A DNA stretch of 64,000 nucleotides, from the NCBI RefSeq assembly GCF_013283745.1, contig NZ_JABSTZ010000001.1, forward strand, positions 700,406-764,405. Reading direction: 5' to 3'. Position 1 is the first letter of the stretch; the number at the start of each line of letters is the position of its first letter. The notes under the pieces were generated by a model, which saw only the letters and a list, made by a program, of their open reading frames with translations, ran no database searches and had not been told where the DNA came from. Positions 7,795 to 15,395 of the stretch are shown here, in pieces. The translations under genes and the position numbers were made by a program. The stretch comes from Aeromicrobium stalagmiti (lineage in GTDB: Bacteria; Actinomycetota; Actinomycetes; Propionibacteriales; Nocardioidaceae).

Positions 7795-9096
7795 ATGAGG
7801 CTCATGCGGCTCAAGCATCCCTTCCTGCTCCTCGGGGCAGCCGCCGTCGTCGTCGCCGGGCTGGCACTGCCGGCCCAGGCGGCGTCGACCGGCGGGGTCA
7901 AGGGCGTCGTCGCGCTCGATGGCGTGCCGGTCAAGGGGCTGAAGGTCTACCTGCAGCAGTCACAGGACGACGGCGACTACTACGAGCCGATCAAGGTCGA
8001 CACGACCAACAGCAAGGGCGCCTACTCGTTCTCCGGCTTCCCGGTCGGAGAGGCCTACGGCTACACCGTGCTGGTCACCGACTCGACCCACCGGGTGGTC
8101 AAGGCCCGCCGGTCCTTCGCCGACCGCGCGGGCAGGGCCGTCACCCGCAACGTCACGGTCAAGAAGGCAGCCCGCCTCTCCGGCAGGATCACCCGCCAGG
8201 ACGGCGGCACCCTCTCGAAGGTCAGGGTCCTGCTCGACGGGCCGGACGACGAGATCGGCACGCCCGACACCACGGTGCTGTCCTACGACGACGAGATCGT
8301 GCCGGCGGGCGACGGCACGTTCGTCGCCCGGGGACTGCCCGCCGGCTCGTACGACATCCGGTTCACCGACGGCACCCAGACATACGTCGACCAGTGCTAC
8401 GACGACGTCGTGGCCGGCACCGACGAGCTCGCCCTCGCGCTCTGCGACGCCGAGCACACGCCTGACGCGACCGTCACGACGCTGGCCGGCGGCGACGCAC
8501 GAAGGCTGGAGGCGCAGACGTTCACCCACCGCGCCAACCAGATCAACGGCACCGTGACCGACACCTCCGGCCGGCCGCTCAAGGACATCTCGGTCTCGCC
8601 GGTTCGTGTGGGCGACCCCGACACGTCCGTGTTCTGGGCCGCCAGCACGAGGTCCACCGGAGCGTTCAGGACCGCTCAGTTCCCTGACGGCCAGTACGAC
8701 CTGGTGGCCGAGGACCGATCAGGGCGTTGGGCCACCCAGTGGTTCGACGGAGCGCCCAGCCGGGACGGCGCGACGACGTTCGACATCGTCGGCGAGGTCG
8801 TCACGGGGATCGTCGTCGAGCTCAAGTCGCGGGCCGAGATCGACGCCCCGATCACGCCCGGCACCGGCAGGGCGAAGGTGGCCGTCGACGTCACCCGGGC
8901 CGCGACCGGCAGCAAGCCGACGGGCTCGGTGACCGTCCGGTGGGGCACCGTGAAGAAGACCTTCAGCTTGGTCGCGGGCCGCGGCAGCGCCACCCTGTCC
9001 GGCCTGCCCCCGGGCAGACGTCAGATCACGGTGACGTACGCCGGCACCCCCGCGACCGCAGCCGCCAGCGCGACGTTCCTGACGACGGTGAAGTAG
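7795..9096 (+). CDS. Secreted carboxypeptidase-regulatory-like repeat protein, paralog of the preceding gene
   Basis: A 433-residue protein with signal peptide (HPFLLLGAAAVVVAGLALPAQAA). Domain order matches its upstream neighbour: VKGVVALDGVPVKGLKVYL, LSGRITRQDGGTL, INGTVTDTSGRPLKDISV, then the Ig-like tail with KVAVDVTRAATGSKPTGSV, nearly identical to the neighbour's. The cysteine segment is also kept (QTYVDQCYDD then LALCDAEH). It starts one base after the previous stop, so the two form one transcription unit that arose by tandem duplication. No catalytic residues are recognisable. The similarity of the tails suggests either recent duplication or gene conversion. Confidence 0.8.
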   Translation: MRLMRLKHPFLLLGAAAVVVAGLALPAQAASTGGVKGVVALDGVPVKGLKVYLQQSQDDGDYYEPIKVDTTNSKGAYSFSGFPVGEAYGYTVLVTDSTHRVVKARRSFADRAGRAVTRNVTVKKAARLSGRITRQDGGTLSKVRVLLDGPDDEIGTPDTTVLSYDDEIVPAGDGTFVARGLPAGSYDIRFTDGTQTYVDQCYDDVVAGTDELALALCDAEHTPDATVTTLAGGDARRLEAQTFTHRANQINGTVTDTSGRPLKDISVSPVRVGDPDTSVFWAASTRSTGAFRTAQFPDGQYDLVAEDRSGRWATQWFDGAPSRDGATTFDIVGEVVTGIVVELKSRAEIDAPITPGTGRAKVAVDVTRAATGSKPTGSVTVRWGTVKKTFSLVAGRGSATLSGLPPGRRQITVTYAGTPATAAASATFLTTVK

Positions 9097-9110
9097 CGCG
9101 CGCGAGCCGG

Positions 9111-9158
9111 ATGTCACCTACGGTGGAGGGACCGACCTTCCCCCACCGTAGGTGACAT
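9111..9158. promoter_or_regulatory. Perfect 16-bp inverted repeat over the -10 and ribosome site of the next gene
   Basis: Left arm 9111-9126 and right arm 9143-9158 are exact reverse complements (ATGTCACCTACGGTGG) with a 16-base spacer. The left arm contains a -10-like TACGGT (9119-9124); the right arm contains AGGTGA, the likely ribosome site for GTG 9160. It could be an operator or an RNA hairpin hiding the ribosome site if transcription starts further upstream. Confidence 0.6.
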
Positions 9159-9159
9159 C

Positions 9160-10002
9160 GTGCGCAAGACTCTCGGACTCCTCGCTGCTCTGGCGCTCGT
9201 CGCCGCCCCGCTCGTCGCGATGCCGCTGGACGCCGCCCACGCCGGCTCGACCCGCTACAAGGTGTCGGCGTCGGTCAGCGACGACAAGCTCGACCTGACG
9301 TCCCACGACGGGTCGAACCGGTCCACGCGCATCCGCGGCAAGGTGACGGGCGGGCCCGTCAAGGGCCGGAAGGTCGGCATCTACGCCCGCAACGTCAGCA
9401 CCAAGGCGGCGAAGCGGCACTACCTCGGGTCGGCACGCCTGTCGTCGACCGGACGGTTCTCGTGGACGTGGCGGCCGCGCGACGGCGGCCGCTACGAGAT
9501 CGACGTCGTCAAGAAGGCCGGCAGCGGCAAGGCCGGCGGAAGCGACCCGACCCGGGTCTACGTCTTCCAGTTCGTCAGCCTGAAGTACCTGTACGACAAG
9601 GCCGCCAGCTCCGGCGCGGGATACGTCGATCGCGAGAAGTTCGGCAACGGCACCTACTACCGCGACGGCTACCACGTGAACGGCGGCGGCAGAGCGGTCT
9701 TCGACATCACCGGCTTCCACTGCATGCGCTTCAACTTCAAGACCGGCCTCTCCCTGAAGAGCGAGGCGTCCCGCGGCACGGTGAGGGCCCGACAGGCCAC
9801 CACCCACTTCGCTCGCGAGATGAAGGCCGGCGAGGTCTACAAGGCCACCTCGACGGTGCAGAAGAAGCTGACCGCGACCGGCAAGCTGATCTTCTCGGTC
9901 GACCGCCGCGACGACATCGACGACCAGAGCAGGCTGCGCTTCGTCATCGGCCGTCCGGTCGCCGCCTGCACCTACCCGACGGACTCCGAGCCCTTCCGCT
10001 GA
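9160..10002 (+). CDS. Secreted two-cysteine-domain protein, first of six tandem paralogs
   Basis: A 280-residue exported protein starting at GTG 9160 with signal peptide (MRKTLGLLAALALVAAP...AHA). After it come an Ig-like beta domain (IRGKVTGGPVKGRKVGIYAR, LGSARLSSTGRF, YEIDVVKKAGSG), a linker with VFQFVSLKYLYD, and a C-terminal domain of about 110 residues (YHVNGGGRAVFDITG, HCMRFNFKTGLS ... ACTYP). The only two mature cysteines, C188 and C270, flank this domain and probably form a disulfide. Its strand pattern recalls carbohydrate-binding NPCBM domains, but this is inference. Its promoter region carries the perfect inverted repeat just upstream. No anchor is visible; function unknown. Confidence 0.75.
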   Translation: MRKTLGLLAALALVAAPLVAMPLDAAHAGSTRYKVSASVSDDKLDLTSHDGSNRSTRIRGKVTGGPVKGRKVGIYARNVSTKAAKRHYLGSARLSSTGRFSWTWRPRDGGRYEIDVVKKAGSGKAGGSDPTRVYVFQFVSLKYLYDKAASSGAGYVDREKFGNGTYYRDGYHVNGGGRAVFDITGFHCMRFNFKTGLSLKSEASRGTVRARQATTHFAREMKAGEVYKATSTVQKKLTATGKLIFSVDRRDDIDDQSRLRFVIGRPVAACTYPTDSEPFR

Positions 10003-10043
10003 TCTGCCGGGCGAAAGGGGGTGCGCCGGCGGGCGGGCCGCCC

Positions 10044-10049
10044 TACGCT
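10044..10049 (+). promoter_or_regulatory. -10 box of the second secreted paralog
   Basis: TACGCT fits TANNNT and lies about 40 bases before GTG 10090, similar in position to the -10 candidates of the first and third paralogs (9119 and 10963). The ribosome site is AAGGTGA at 10079-10085. Confidence 0.4.
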
Positions 10050-10089
10050 CACGGGGAGACGACACTCCCCACCAGTCAAGGTGATCCCT

Positions 10090-10911
10090 GTGCGCACGAC
10101 ACTCCTGCTCCTCGCCTCCGCCGCCCTCGTCGCAGCCCCGCTGGGCGCGGCCCACGCCGCCGGCTCCTACTCCGTCAGTGCCGGGGTGAGTGACGACAAG
10201 CTCGACCTGACCTCGGCTGACGGATCCAACCGCAGCACCCACATCAAGGGGCGCGTCACCGGCGGTCCCGTCTCGGGCAAGCGCATCTACTTCTACGCCA
10301 GCAACGAGAGCTCGACCGACAAGAAGTACGTCTACATCGGCTCGGACGCGCTCTCGTCGTCCGGACGGTTCGACAAGGTCTGGAAGCCGGTCGAGGGCGG
10401 CAGCTACAAGATCAAGGCCGTCAAGAAGGCCGGCTCTGGCAGGAAGGAAGGCTTCGACTACACCCGCGTCCAGGTCTTCAACTACACGAACCTCGCGAGG
10501 TTCTACGACGACGACAACCCACGGGTGACGCGCGTCGACAAGGCCGGCAAGGTCGGCGACGACTACTGGTCGACCGCCTACCAGATCCTCGGGGACACCA
10601 CGGCGGTGTTCGACACAGCGGGCTACAAGTGCTTCCGCATCAACTTCAAGATCGGGATGGCGAACGACTCGGCAGGCGGCACACACGCGTTCCGCGTCTA
10701 CCAGGGCGACACGACGATCATGAGTGGCCAGATGGAGAAGGGCCAGAAGTTCCGCGAGCCGTCCAAGGAGCAGCAGGCTCGGATGAACGCGACCCAGGTC
10801 GTGCGTGTCCAGATCCAGGCCGACGGCAACGCCGACCAGACCAAGTTCATCCTCGGCAACCCCAAGGCCGCGTGCACCTATCCGCTCACGAACGACCCGG
10901 AGGATCAGTAG
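10090..10911 (+). CDS. Secreted two-cysteine-domain protein, second tandem paralog
   Basis: A 273-residue exported protein. Start GTG 10090 was chosen because AAGGTGA stands five bases upstream and it gives a clean signal peptide (MRTTLLLLASAALVAAPLGAAHA); earlier in-frame starts add charged sequence. It is the closest relative of the first paralog: VSDDKLDLTSADGSNRSTHI, RVTGGPVSGKRIYFYA and VKKAGSGR align directly. C-terminal cysteines are C181 (YKCFRINFKIG) and C262 (ACTYP). Segment 144-165 is more acidic than in the paralog (FYDDDNPRVTRVD). Probably folds as an Ig-like domain plus a disulfide-clamped ligand-binding domain; role unknown. Confidence 0.75.
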   Translation: MRTTLLLLASAALVAAPLGAAHAAGSYSVSAGVSDDKLDLTSADGSNRSTHIKGRVTGGPVSGKRIYFYASNESSTDKKYVYIGSDALSSSGRFDKVWKPVEGGSYKIKAVKKAGSGRKEGFDYTRVQVFNYTNLARFYDDDNPRVTRVDKAGKVGDDYWSTAYQILGDTTAVFDTAGYKCFRINFKIGMANDSAGGTHAFRVYQGDTTIMSGQMEKGQKFREPSKEQQARMNATQVVRVQIQADGNADQTKFILGNPKAACTYPLTNDPEDQ

Positions 10912-10962
10912 TCCTTCCTGATCAATTCTCCGGAGTTTCCGCGCCGATCGACTGGTCGCACC

Positions 10963-10968
10963 TACCCT
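10963..10968 (+). promoter_or_regulatory. -10 box of the third secreted paralog
   Basis: TACCCT fits TANNNT, 43 bases upstream of GTG 11012. Between the two, CCCTGAGGGGAC and CCCCTGAGGTGT give imperfect repeats around the CTGAGG ribosome site. Confidence 0.4.
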
Positions 10969-11011
10969 GAGGGGACCTAAGTCCCTCTTCTTCCCCTGAG
11001 GTGTCCCGATC

Positions 11012-11923
11012 GTGCGCAAGCTCTTCATCCTGCTGGCCGCCGCCGCGGTGGCCATCGGCGTCCTGAGCCCGGCCGAGGCGGCGGGGACGTACAAGATCTC
11101 GCTGGACCCGGCTCCGGCCGGCAAGACCAGCACCACGAAGAGCTACAACGACACCGCGCTCGACGTCAGCGAGGACACCGATGACGGCCGCCAGAAGACG
11201 ACCATCCGCGGGCGGGTGTCCGGCGGGCCCGTGAAGGGTCAGCGGGTCGTCATCTACGCCACCAACACCAACCTGGCCGATGCGCCGCGCGTGCGACTCG
11301 GCTCGGCCACCCTGTCGTCGTCCGGCGTGTTCACCAAGGCGTTCAGCCCCGGCCACGACCACGCGGGCGTCTACCGGATCGAGATCGTCAAGGCCGCGAG
11401 CGGCGACGTCGCCGGCACCACGAAGACGTTCCGGATCCGGGTCTTCCAGTTCGTCGAGATGCGCAACGTCTACGACACGGACGCGAGCGTGCGTGCCAGC
11501 AGGGGCGGCGTGGGCGAGGCCGACAAGGAGAAGTTCGGCCGCAACAGCATCTACGGACAGTCGTACTTCATCAACGGTGACTCGCGGGCCGTCTTCCGGA
11601 CGGCCGGCTACAACTGCATGCAGCTGAACTTCAAGATCGGGATCTCCCACCAGTCGAAGGTCGGCGGCAAGTTCGCCGTCCTGCTCAACTCCGACACCCT
11701 CGTCTCGACCCGGTCGATGAGCAAGGGCCAGCGTCACTACGAGCCCTCGAGGACGACGCAGAAGAAGATGCGCAGCAGCGCCGACGTCACCGTCCGGGTC
11801 TCGCGCTACAGCGACGGCGACCCCGACACCGTCGACGACCAGCGCCGCCTGCGCTACGTCCTCGGGCGCCCGATGGCCTCGTGCACCTATCCCGTCGTCG
11901 GCCAGGCCGTGCCCACCCCATGA
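11012..11923 (+). CDS. Secreted two-cysteine-domain protein, third tandem paralog
   Basis: A 303-residue exported protein with GTG start and signal peptide (MRKLFILLAAAAVAIGVLSPAEAA). It opens a second subtype: an insert DPAPAGKTSTTKSYNDTALD followed by VSEDTDDGRQKTTIRG, absent from the first two, precedes the common Ig-like core (VSGGPVKGQRVVIYATN). The C-terminal domain has SYFINGDSRAVFRTAGYN, CMQLNFKIGISHQS and RRLRYVLGRPMASCTYP, with cysteines at 202 and 291. The RRLRYVLG-type strand before the last cysteine is shared across the first four paralogs. Its own -10 candidate lies upstream, so each copy may be separately controlled. Function unknown. Confidence 0.75.
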   Translation: MRKLFILLAAAAVAIGVLSPAEAAGTYKISLDPAPAGKTSTTKSYNDTALDVSEDTDDGRQKTTIRGRVSGGPVKGQRVVIYATNTNLADAPRVRLGSATLSSSGVFTKAFSPGHDHAGVYRIEIVKAASGDVAGTTKTFRIRVFQFVEMRNVYDTDASVRASRGGVGEADKEKFGRNSIYGQSYFINGDSRAVFRTAGYNCMQLNFKIGISHQSKVGGKFAVLLNSDTLVSTRSMSKGQRHYEPSRTTQKKMRSSADVTVRVSRYSDGDPDTVDDQRRLRYVLGRPMASCTYPVVGQAVPTP

Positions 11924-11958
11924 CCCTCCACCCGACCTGCTCACCGAAGGTGCCCACC

Positions 11959-12840
11959 ATGCGCAAGGCCCTGATCGCCCTCGCCGGAGCCACCGTGCTG
12001 CTGGGTCTGTTCTCGCCCGCAGAGGCGGCGACGAGGACGTACTCGATCGTGCTCAACCCTGCCCCGGCCGGCAAGACCGACCCCGCCAAGAGCTACAACG
12101 ACACCGCGCTCGACGTCAGCGAGGACACCGACGACGGACGACAGAAGACGCGGATCAAGGGCTACGTCAAGCGCGGCAAGGTCGCCTCGACCGGGACGGT
12201 CAAGATCTATGCCACCAACACCTCCACGAACGCCAAGACGCGCAAGCTCCTCGGGTCGGTCACGCTGAGCAAGAGCGGCTACTTCACCCGGACGTTCGAT
12301 CCCGGCCACGACAACGCCGGCATCTACAAGATCGAGATCGTCAAGGGCGGCGGCAGCGGCTACGCGACGACCACCAAGACGTTCCACATCCGCGTCTTCC
12401 AGTTCGTCGAGGCGATGAACGAGTACGTCCCCGGTCAGCCCGGCGTCACCTACGTGCAGGATGCGATCCCGGCGTACGGGACGAAGTACGACCAGTCCTA
12501 CCTGGTCGACGGCGGGTCGACCGTGGAGTTCGACTTCACCGGCTACACCTGCCTGCAGTTCAACTTCAAGATGACGCGGGCCTCGAACGCCACGACGGAC
12601 GGCGAGTTCGCGGTGAGTCTGGGCAGCACGTTCTTCGTGCCGCAGTGGCAGCCGCTCTACGGCGAGCAGTACACCGCACCCAGCTCGGTGCAGAAGCTCA
12701 TGACGTCGGGTGGCAAGCTGCGTTTCGCCGTCAAGGCGCACGACGACATGGACGGGCAGACCGTCGACGACAATCAGCAGGTCACCATGATCCTCGGGCG
12801 TCCGATGGTGTCCTGCACGTACCCCGTGATCAACCCGTAG
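11959..12840 (+). CDS. Secreted two-cysteine-domain protein, fourth tandem paralog
   Basis: A 293-residue exported protein; ATG 11959 follows a GAAGG ribosome site and gives the signal peptide MRKALIALAGATVLLGLFSPAEAA. Its mature N-terminus (LNPAPAGKTDPAKSYNDTAL, DVSEDTDDGRQKTRIKG) is almost identical to the third paralog, showing recent duplication, while the C-terminal domain has diverged (SYLVDGGSTVEFDFTGYT, CLQFNFKMTRAS ... VSCTYP; cysteines 198 and 286). The conserved N-terminal and variable C-terminal halves suggest that the C-terminal domain is the ligand-contacting part. It is 35 bases from the third paralog and probably cotranscribed with it. Confidence 0.75.
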   Translation: MRKALIALAGATVLLGLFSPAEAATRTYSIVLNPAPAGKTDPAKSYNDTALDVSEDTDDGRQKTRIKGYVKRGKVASTGTVKIYATNTSTNAKTRKLLGSVTLSKSGYFTRTFDPGHDNAGIYKIEIVKGGGSGYATTTKTFHIRVFQFVEAMNEYVPGQPGVTYVQDAIPAYGTKYDQSYLVDGGSTVEFDFTGYTCLQFNFKMTRASNATTDGEFAVSLGSTFFVPQWQPLYGEQYTAPSSVQKLMTSGGKLRFAVKAHDDMDGQTVDDNQQVTMILGRPMVSCTYPVINP

Positions 12841-12901
12841 GCACGGGGTGGGGTTTTCACCCAAAGAACGGCGAGACACCCCCGACGGCTCGAAACGGTC
12901 C

Positions 12902-12907
12902 TAGCCT
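12902..12907 (+). promoter_or_regulatory. -10 box giving a leaderless transcript for the fifth secreted paralog
   Basis: TAGCCT is exactly six bases before GTG 12914. There is no ribosome site between, so the mRNA probably starts at the GTG. Confidence 0.5.
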
Positions 12908-12913
12908 GCGAGA

Positions 12914-13744
12914 GTGCGCAAGATCCTCGTCGTCATCTCCGCCCTCGCCCTGAGCCTCGGCCTCGCCCCGTCCGCCCAGGCGGCCAAGAAGTTCACCGTC
13001 TCCTCGAAGCTCGAGGACACGTCGCTCACCTTCGGCCAGCAGCAGCGGGTGACCGGCTCCGTCTCGCCGGCCTCGCCGGGCAAGACCGTCAAGGTCTACA
13101 TCCACTACGCCAGTGACTCCGACGGCGAGTACCACTACCTCGGCAAGTCGACCCTGAGCGCGTCGAGCAGGTTCTCCAAGTCGTTCACGCCGACCGACAG
13201 TGGCACCACGAAGATCAAGGTCGTCAAGGCCGCGTCCGGCTCCCGCGCGTCGGGCAGCAGCACCAACAGCTTCAAGAACTACGGCTACCGCCGGCTCAGC
13301 ACCCTGCCCCGCACCATCGAGAGCGGCGTCGTGGCCAACGACGACACCTTCACGATCGGCGGCCTCGACTCGACCGACGGCTACCGCTTCCAGGGCGGCA
13401 ACGGTCGGGCCCGCTGGTCCACGTCGGGCCAGTGCAAGGAGTTCGTCGGCTACGGCGGCGTCCCCGACAGCTCGACCGGCACGCAGGCGTCCGCCAACTA
13501 CTTCGCCAGGGCGACGGCCACCGGGGCCGTTCTCGTCAAGCACGAAGGCCCCTTCCAGCAGACCGGCGACCGCGAGACCATCCGGATGAAGCTCTACAAG
13601 AAGACCGACTCGGGCTACACCTTCGCCCGGTACCTCCAGATCGCCACCCAGGAGCAGGGCGGGGTCGAGCCGCGGTACGGGCTGCTCGCGACCTATCTGC
13701 ACTGCAACCTGCCCGGCGCCGAGATCGATCCCAACCTCGCCTGA
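12914..13744 (+). CDS. Secreted two-cysteine-domain protein, fifth tandem paralog
   Basis: A 276-residue exported protein, signal peptide MRKILVVISALALSLGLAPSAQA. It opens a third subtype: the mature start KKFTVSSKLEDTSLTFGQQQ leads into an Ig-like domain (RVTGSVSPASPGKTVKVYIH, YHYLGKSTLSASSRFSKSF, KIKVVKAASGS). In the C-terminal domain the final motif is CNLPG instead of CTYP, but the two cysteines keep their spacing (C174 in GQCKEFVGYGGVPDSS, C264). The segment after the first cysteine (VGYGGVPDSST) is the part most like NPCBM ligand-binding domains. GTG is the start of a probably leaderless mRNA. Confidence 0.75.
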   Translation: MRKILVVISALALSLGLAPSAQAAKKFTVSSKLEDTSLTFGQQQRVTGSVSPASPGKTVKVYIHYASDSDGEYHYLGKSTLSASSRFSKSFTPTDSGTTKIKVVKAASGSRASGSSTNSFKNYGYRRLSTLPRTIESGVVANDDTFTIGGLDSTDGYRFQGGNGRARWSTSGQCKEFVGYGGVPDSSTGTQASANYFARATATGAVLVKHEGPFQQTGDRETIRMKLYKKTDSGYTFARYLQIATQEQGGVEPRYGLLATYLHCNLPGAEIDPNLA

Positions 13745-13779
13745 CGCGAGCAGCCACCCCTCCTGAACGGACCACTGAC

Positions 13780-14610
13780 ATGCGCAAGATCCTCGTCCTC
13801 GTCGCCGGCCTTGCCCTGGGCCTCGGCTTCGCCTCGGCCGCCCAGGCGTCCCACAAGTTCACCGTCACCACCAAGCTCGAGAAGGGCTCGATCGAGCTCG
13901 GCGAGAAGCAGCGGGTGACCGGCTCGGTGTCTCCCGCGTCACCGGGCAAGACCGTCAAGGTCTACATCAACTACGCCAGCGACTCCGACGGCGAGTACCA
14001 CTACCTCGGCAGGTCGACCCTGAGCTCGTCGAGCACGTTCTCCAAGTCGTTCACCCCGCAGGACAGCGGCACGGCACGCGTCAAGGTCGTCAAGGCGGCA
14101 TCGGGATCGCGCGCGGCCGGCAGCAGCTCCAAGACCTTCAAGAACTACGCCTACCAGGTGCTCGAGAACCTGACCCGGAGCGTCAAGGCCGGCGTCGTGC
14201 AGTACGCCGATCCGCTCAGCTACCGCGAGGACTACGCGAACCTCAACGGATCGCGGTTCCTCTCAGGTGGCCGCGCCACGTGGGACCTGCGCCACCAGTG
14301 CAAGTCCGTCATCACCCTCGCCGGCGTGCCCGACACCTCGTCGAGCGACACCTTCGCCCAGGGCGTCTTCTCCGCCGAGACGAGCGGTGACAGCGTCCTC
14401 AAGAGCCGCACGAGCGCCGTCCTGTACTGGGACGAGGTGCCGGCCACGATCGAGATGAACCTCTACAAGAAGTCGGGCTCGACCTACACCTTCGCCCGGT
14501 ACCTCGAGATCTCGACGCAGGTCAGCGGCTCGACCAACCCGGCATTCGCCACGGCGTCGACCAACGTGCTGTGCAACCTGCCGGGTGGATTCCCGGCCGA
14601 TCTCGACTGA
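13780..14610 (+). CDS. Secreted two-cysteine-domain protein, sixth tandem paralog
   Basis: A 276-residue protein, the same length as the fifth paralog and strongly alike through the signal peptide (MRKILVLVAGLALGLGFASA) and Ig-like domain (RVTGSVSPASPGKTVKVYIN, SDSDGEYHYLGRSTLSSS). The C-terminal domain diverges (RATWDLRHQCKSVITLAGVP, then LYKKSGSTYTFARYLEIST, VLCNLPG); cysteines are 174 and 265. The conserved LYKK-x3-YTFARYL block is shared only with the fifth copy. It is the last gene of the array and runs into a hairpin shared with the convergent ABC transporter operon. Function unknown. Confidence 0.75.
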   Translation: MRKILVLVAGLALGLGFASAAQASHKFTVTTKLEKGSIELGEKQRVTGSVSPASPGKTVKVYINYASDSDGEYHYLGRSTLSSSSTFSKSFTPQDSGTARVKVVKAASGSRAAGSSSKTFKNYAYQVLENLTRSVKAGVVQYADPLSYREDYANLNGSRFLSGGRATWDLRHQCKSVITLAGVPDTSSSDTFAQGVFSAETSGDSVLKSRTSAVLYWDEVPATIEMNLYKKSGSTYTFARYLEISTQVSGSTNPAFATASTNVLCNLPGGFPADLD

Positions 14611-14634
14611 CCTGACACAGACCAGGCTCAGGTC
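14609..14634. terminator. Possible terminator between convergent operons
   Basis: GACCTGA (14609-14615) and TCAGGTC (14628-14634) pair across a 12-base loop and overlap both stop codons. The stem is short and without a U tract, so this is tentative. Confidence 0.35.
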
Positions 14635-15395
14635 GGGTTGAGGATGCGCTGGAGGAACTGGCGCGTCCGCTCCTCACGGGGATCGGCGATCACCTGCGCC
14701 GGTGGGCCGCTCTCGACGACGACCCCGCCGTCGAGGAACAGCACCTGGTCGGCGACCTGCTCGGCAAACCTGATCTCGTGCGTGACGATGACGGTCGTCC
14801 ACCCCTGGGTGGTGAGGTCCTTGATGACCGACAGCACCTCGCCGACGAGCTCGGGGTCGAGCGCGGAGGTCGGCTCGTCGAACAGGACGACCTGGGGCTT
14901 CAGCGCGAGCGCCCGGGCGATGCCGACCCGCTGCTGCTGGCCGCCGGAGAGCTGGAACGGGTGCTGGTCGGCCTTGTCCGCCAGGCCCACCTGGTCCAAC
15001 AGGGCGCGCGCGTCGGCGACGGCCTCGTCGACCGGACGCTTCTGCACCTGCACGGGGCCCTCGACGACGTTCTCGAGCACCGTCTTGTGGGGAAAGAGCT
15101 GGTGGGACTGGAACACCATGCCGCTCTGCGCCCGCAGCCGCGACGAGGCGGCGCGCCCCGCCTTGCCGGCGGGCAGGGTCGAGAAGTCGATCTCGACGTC
15201 ACCGATCCCGACCGTGCCGGCGTCGGGGGTCTCCAGGACGTTGAGCGATCGCAGGATCGTGGTCTTGCCGGAGCCGGAGGGCCCGAGCACCGCGGTCGTC
15301 GTGCCTGCGTCGGCGGTGAAGTCGATGCCGCGGAGCACATGGTTGTCGCCGAACGACTTGTGGATGCCGCGTGCGCGGACGAGGGGGTCGGTCAT
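14628..15395 (-). CDS. Polar amino acid ABC transporter ATP-binding protein
   Basis: A 255-residue ATPase with Walker A (GPSGSGKTTIL), Q-loop in MVFQSHQLFPHKTVLENV, signature LSGGQQQR, Walker B VVLFDEPTSALDPE and switch His in VIVTHEIRFA. It belongs to the HisP/GlnQ/TcyC class that energises uptake of glutamine, histidine, cystine and similar solutes. The start at 15395 overlaps the stop of the fused binding-protein/permease gene by 4 bases (ATGA), so the two form one operon and translation is coupled. Longer reading upstream in this frame is out-of-frame sequence of the neighbour. Confidence 0.9.
   Translation of the reverse strand: MTDPLVRARGIHKSFGDNHVLRGIDFTADAGTTTAVLGPSGSGKTTILRSLNVLETPDAGTVGIGDVEIDFSTLPAGKAGRAASSRLRAQSGMVFQSHQLFPHKTVLENVVEGPVQVQKRPVDEAVADARALLDQVGLADKADQHPFQLSGGQQQRVGIARALALKPQVVLFDEPTSALDPELVGEVLSVIKDLTTQGWTTVIVTHEIRFAEQVADQVLFLDGGVVVESGPPAQVIADPREERTRQFLQRILNPT

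Noticed and set aside
11881-11958. Upstream extension of the fourth secreted paralog
   Set aside because: The extra residues would precede the clear signal peptide; ATG 11959 has a ribosome site.
12841-12913. Terminator after the fourth secreted paralog
   Set aside because: GGGT-TTTC-ACCC gives only a 4-bp stem; too weak to claim.
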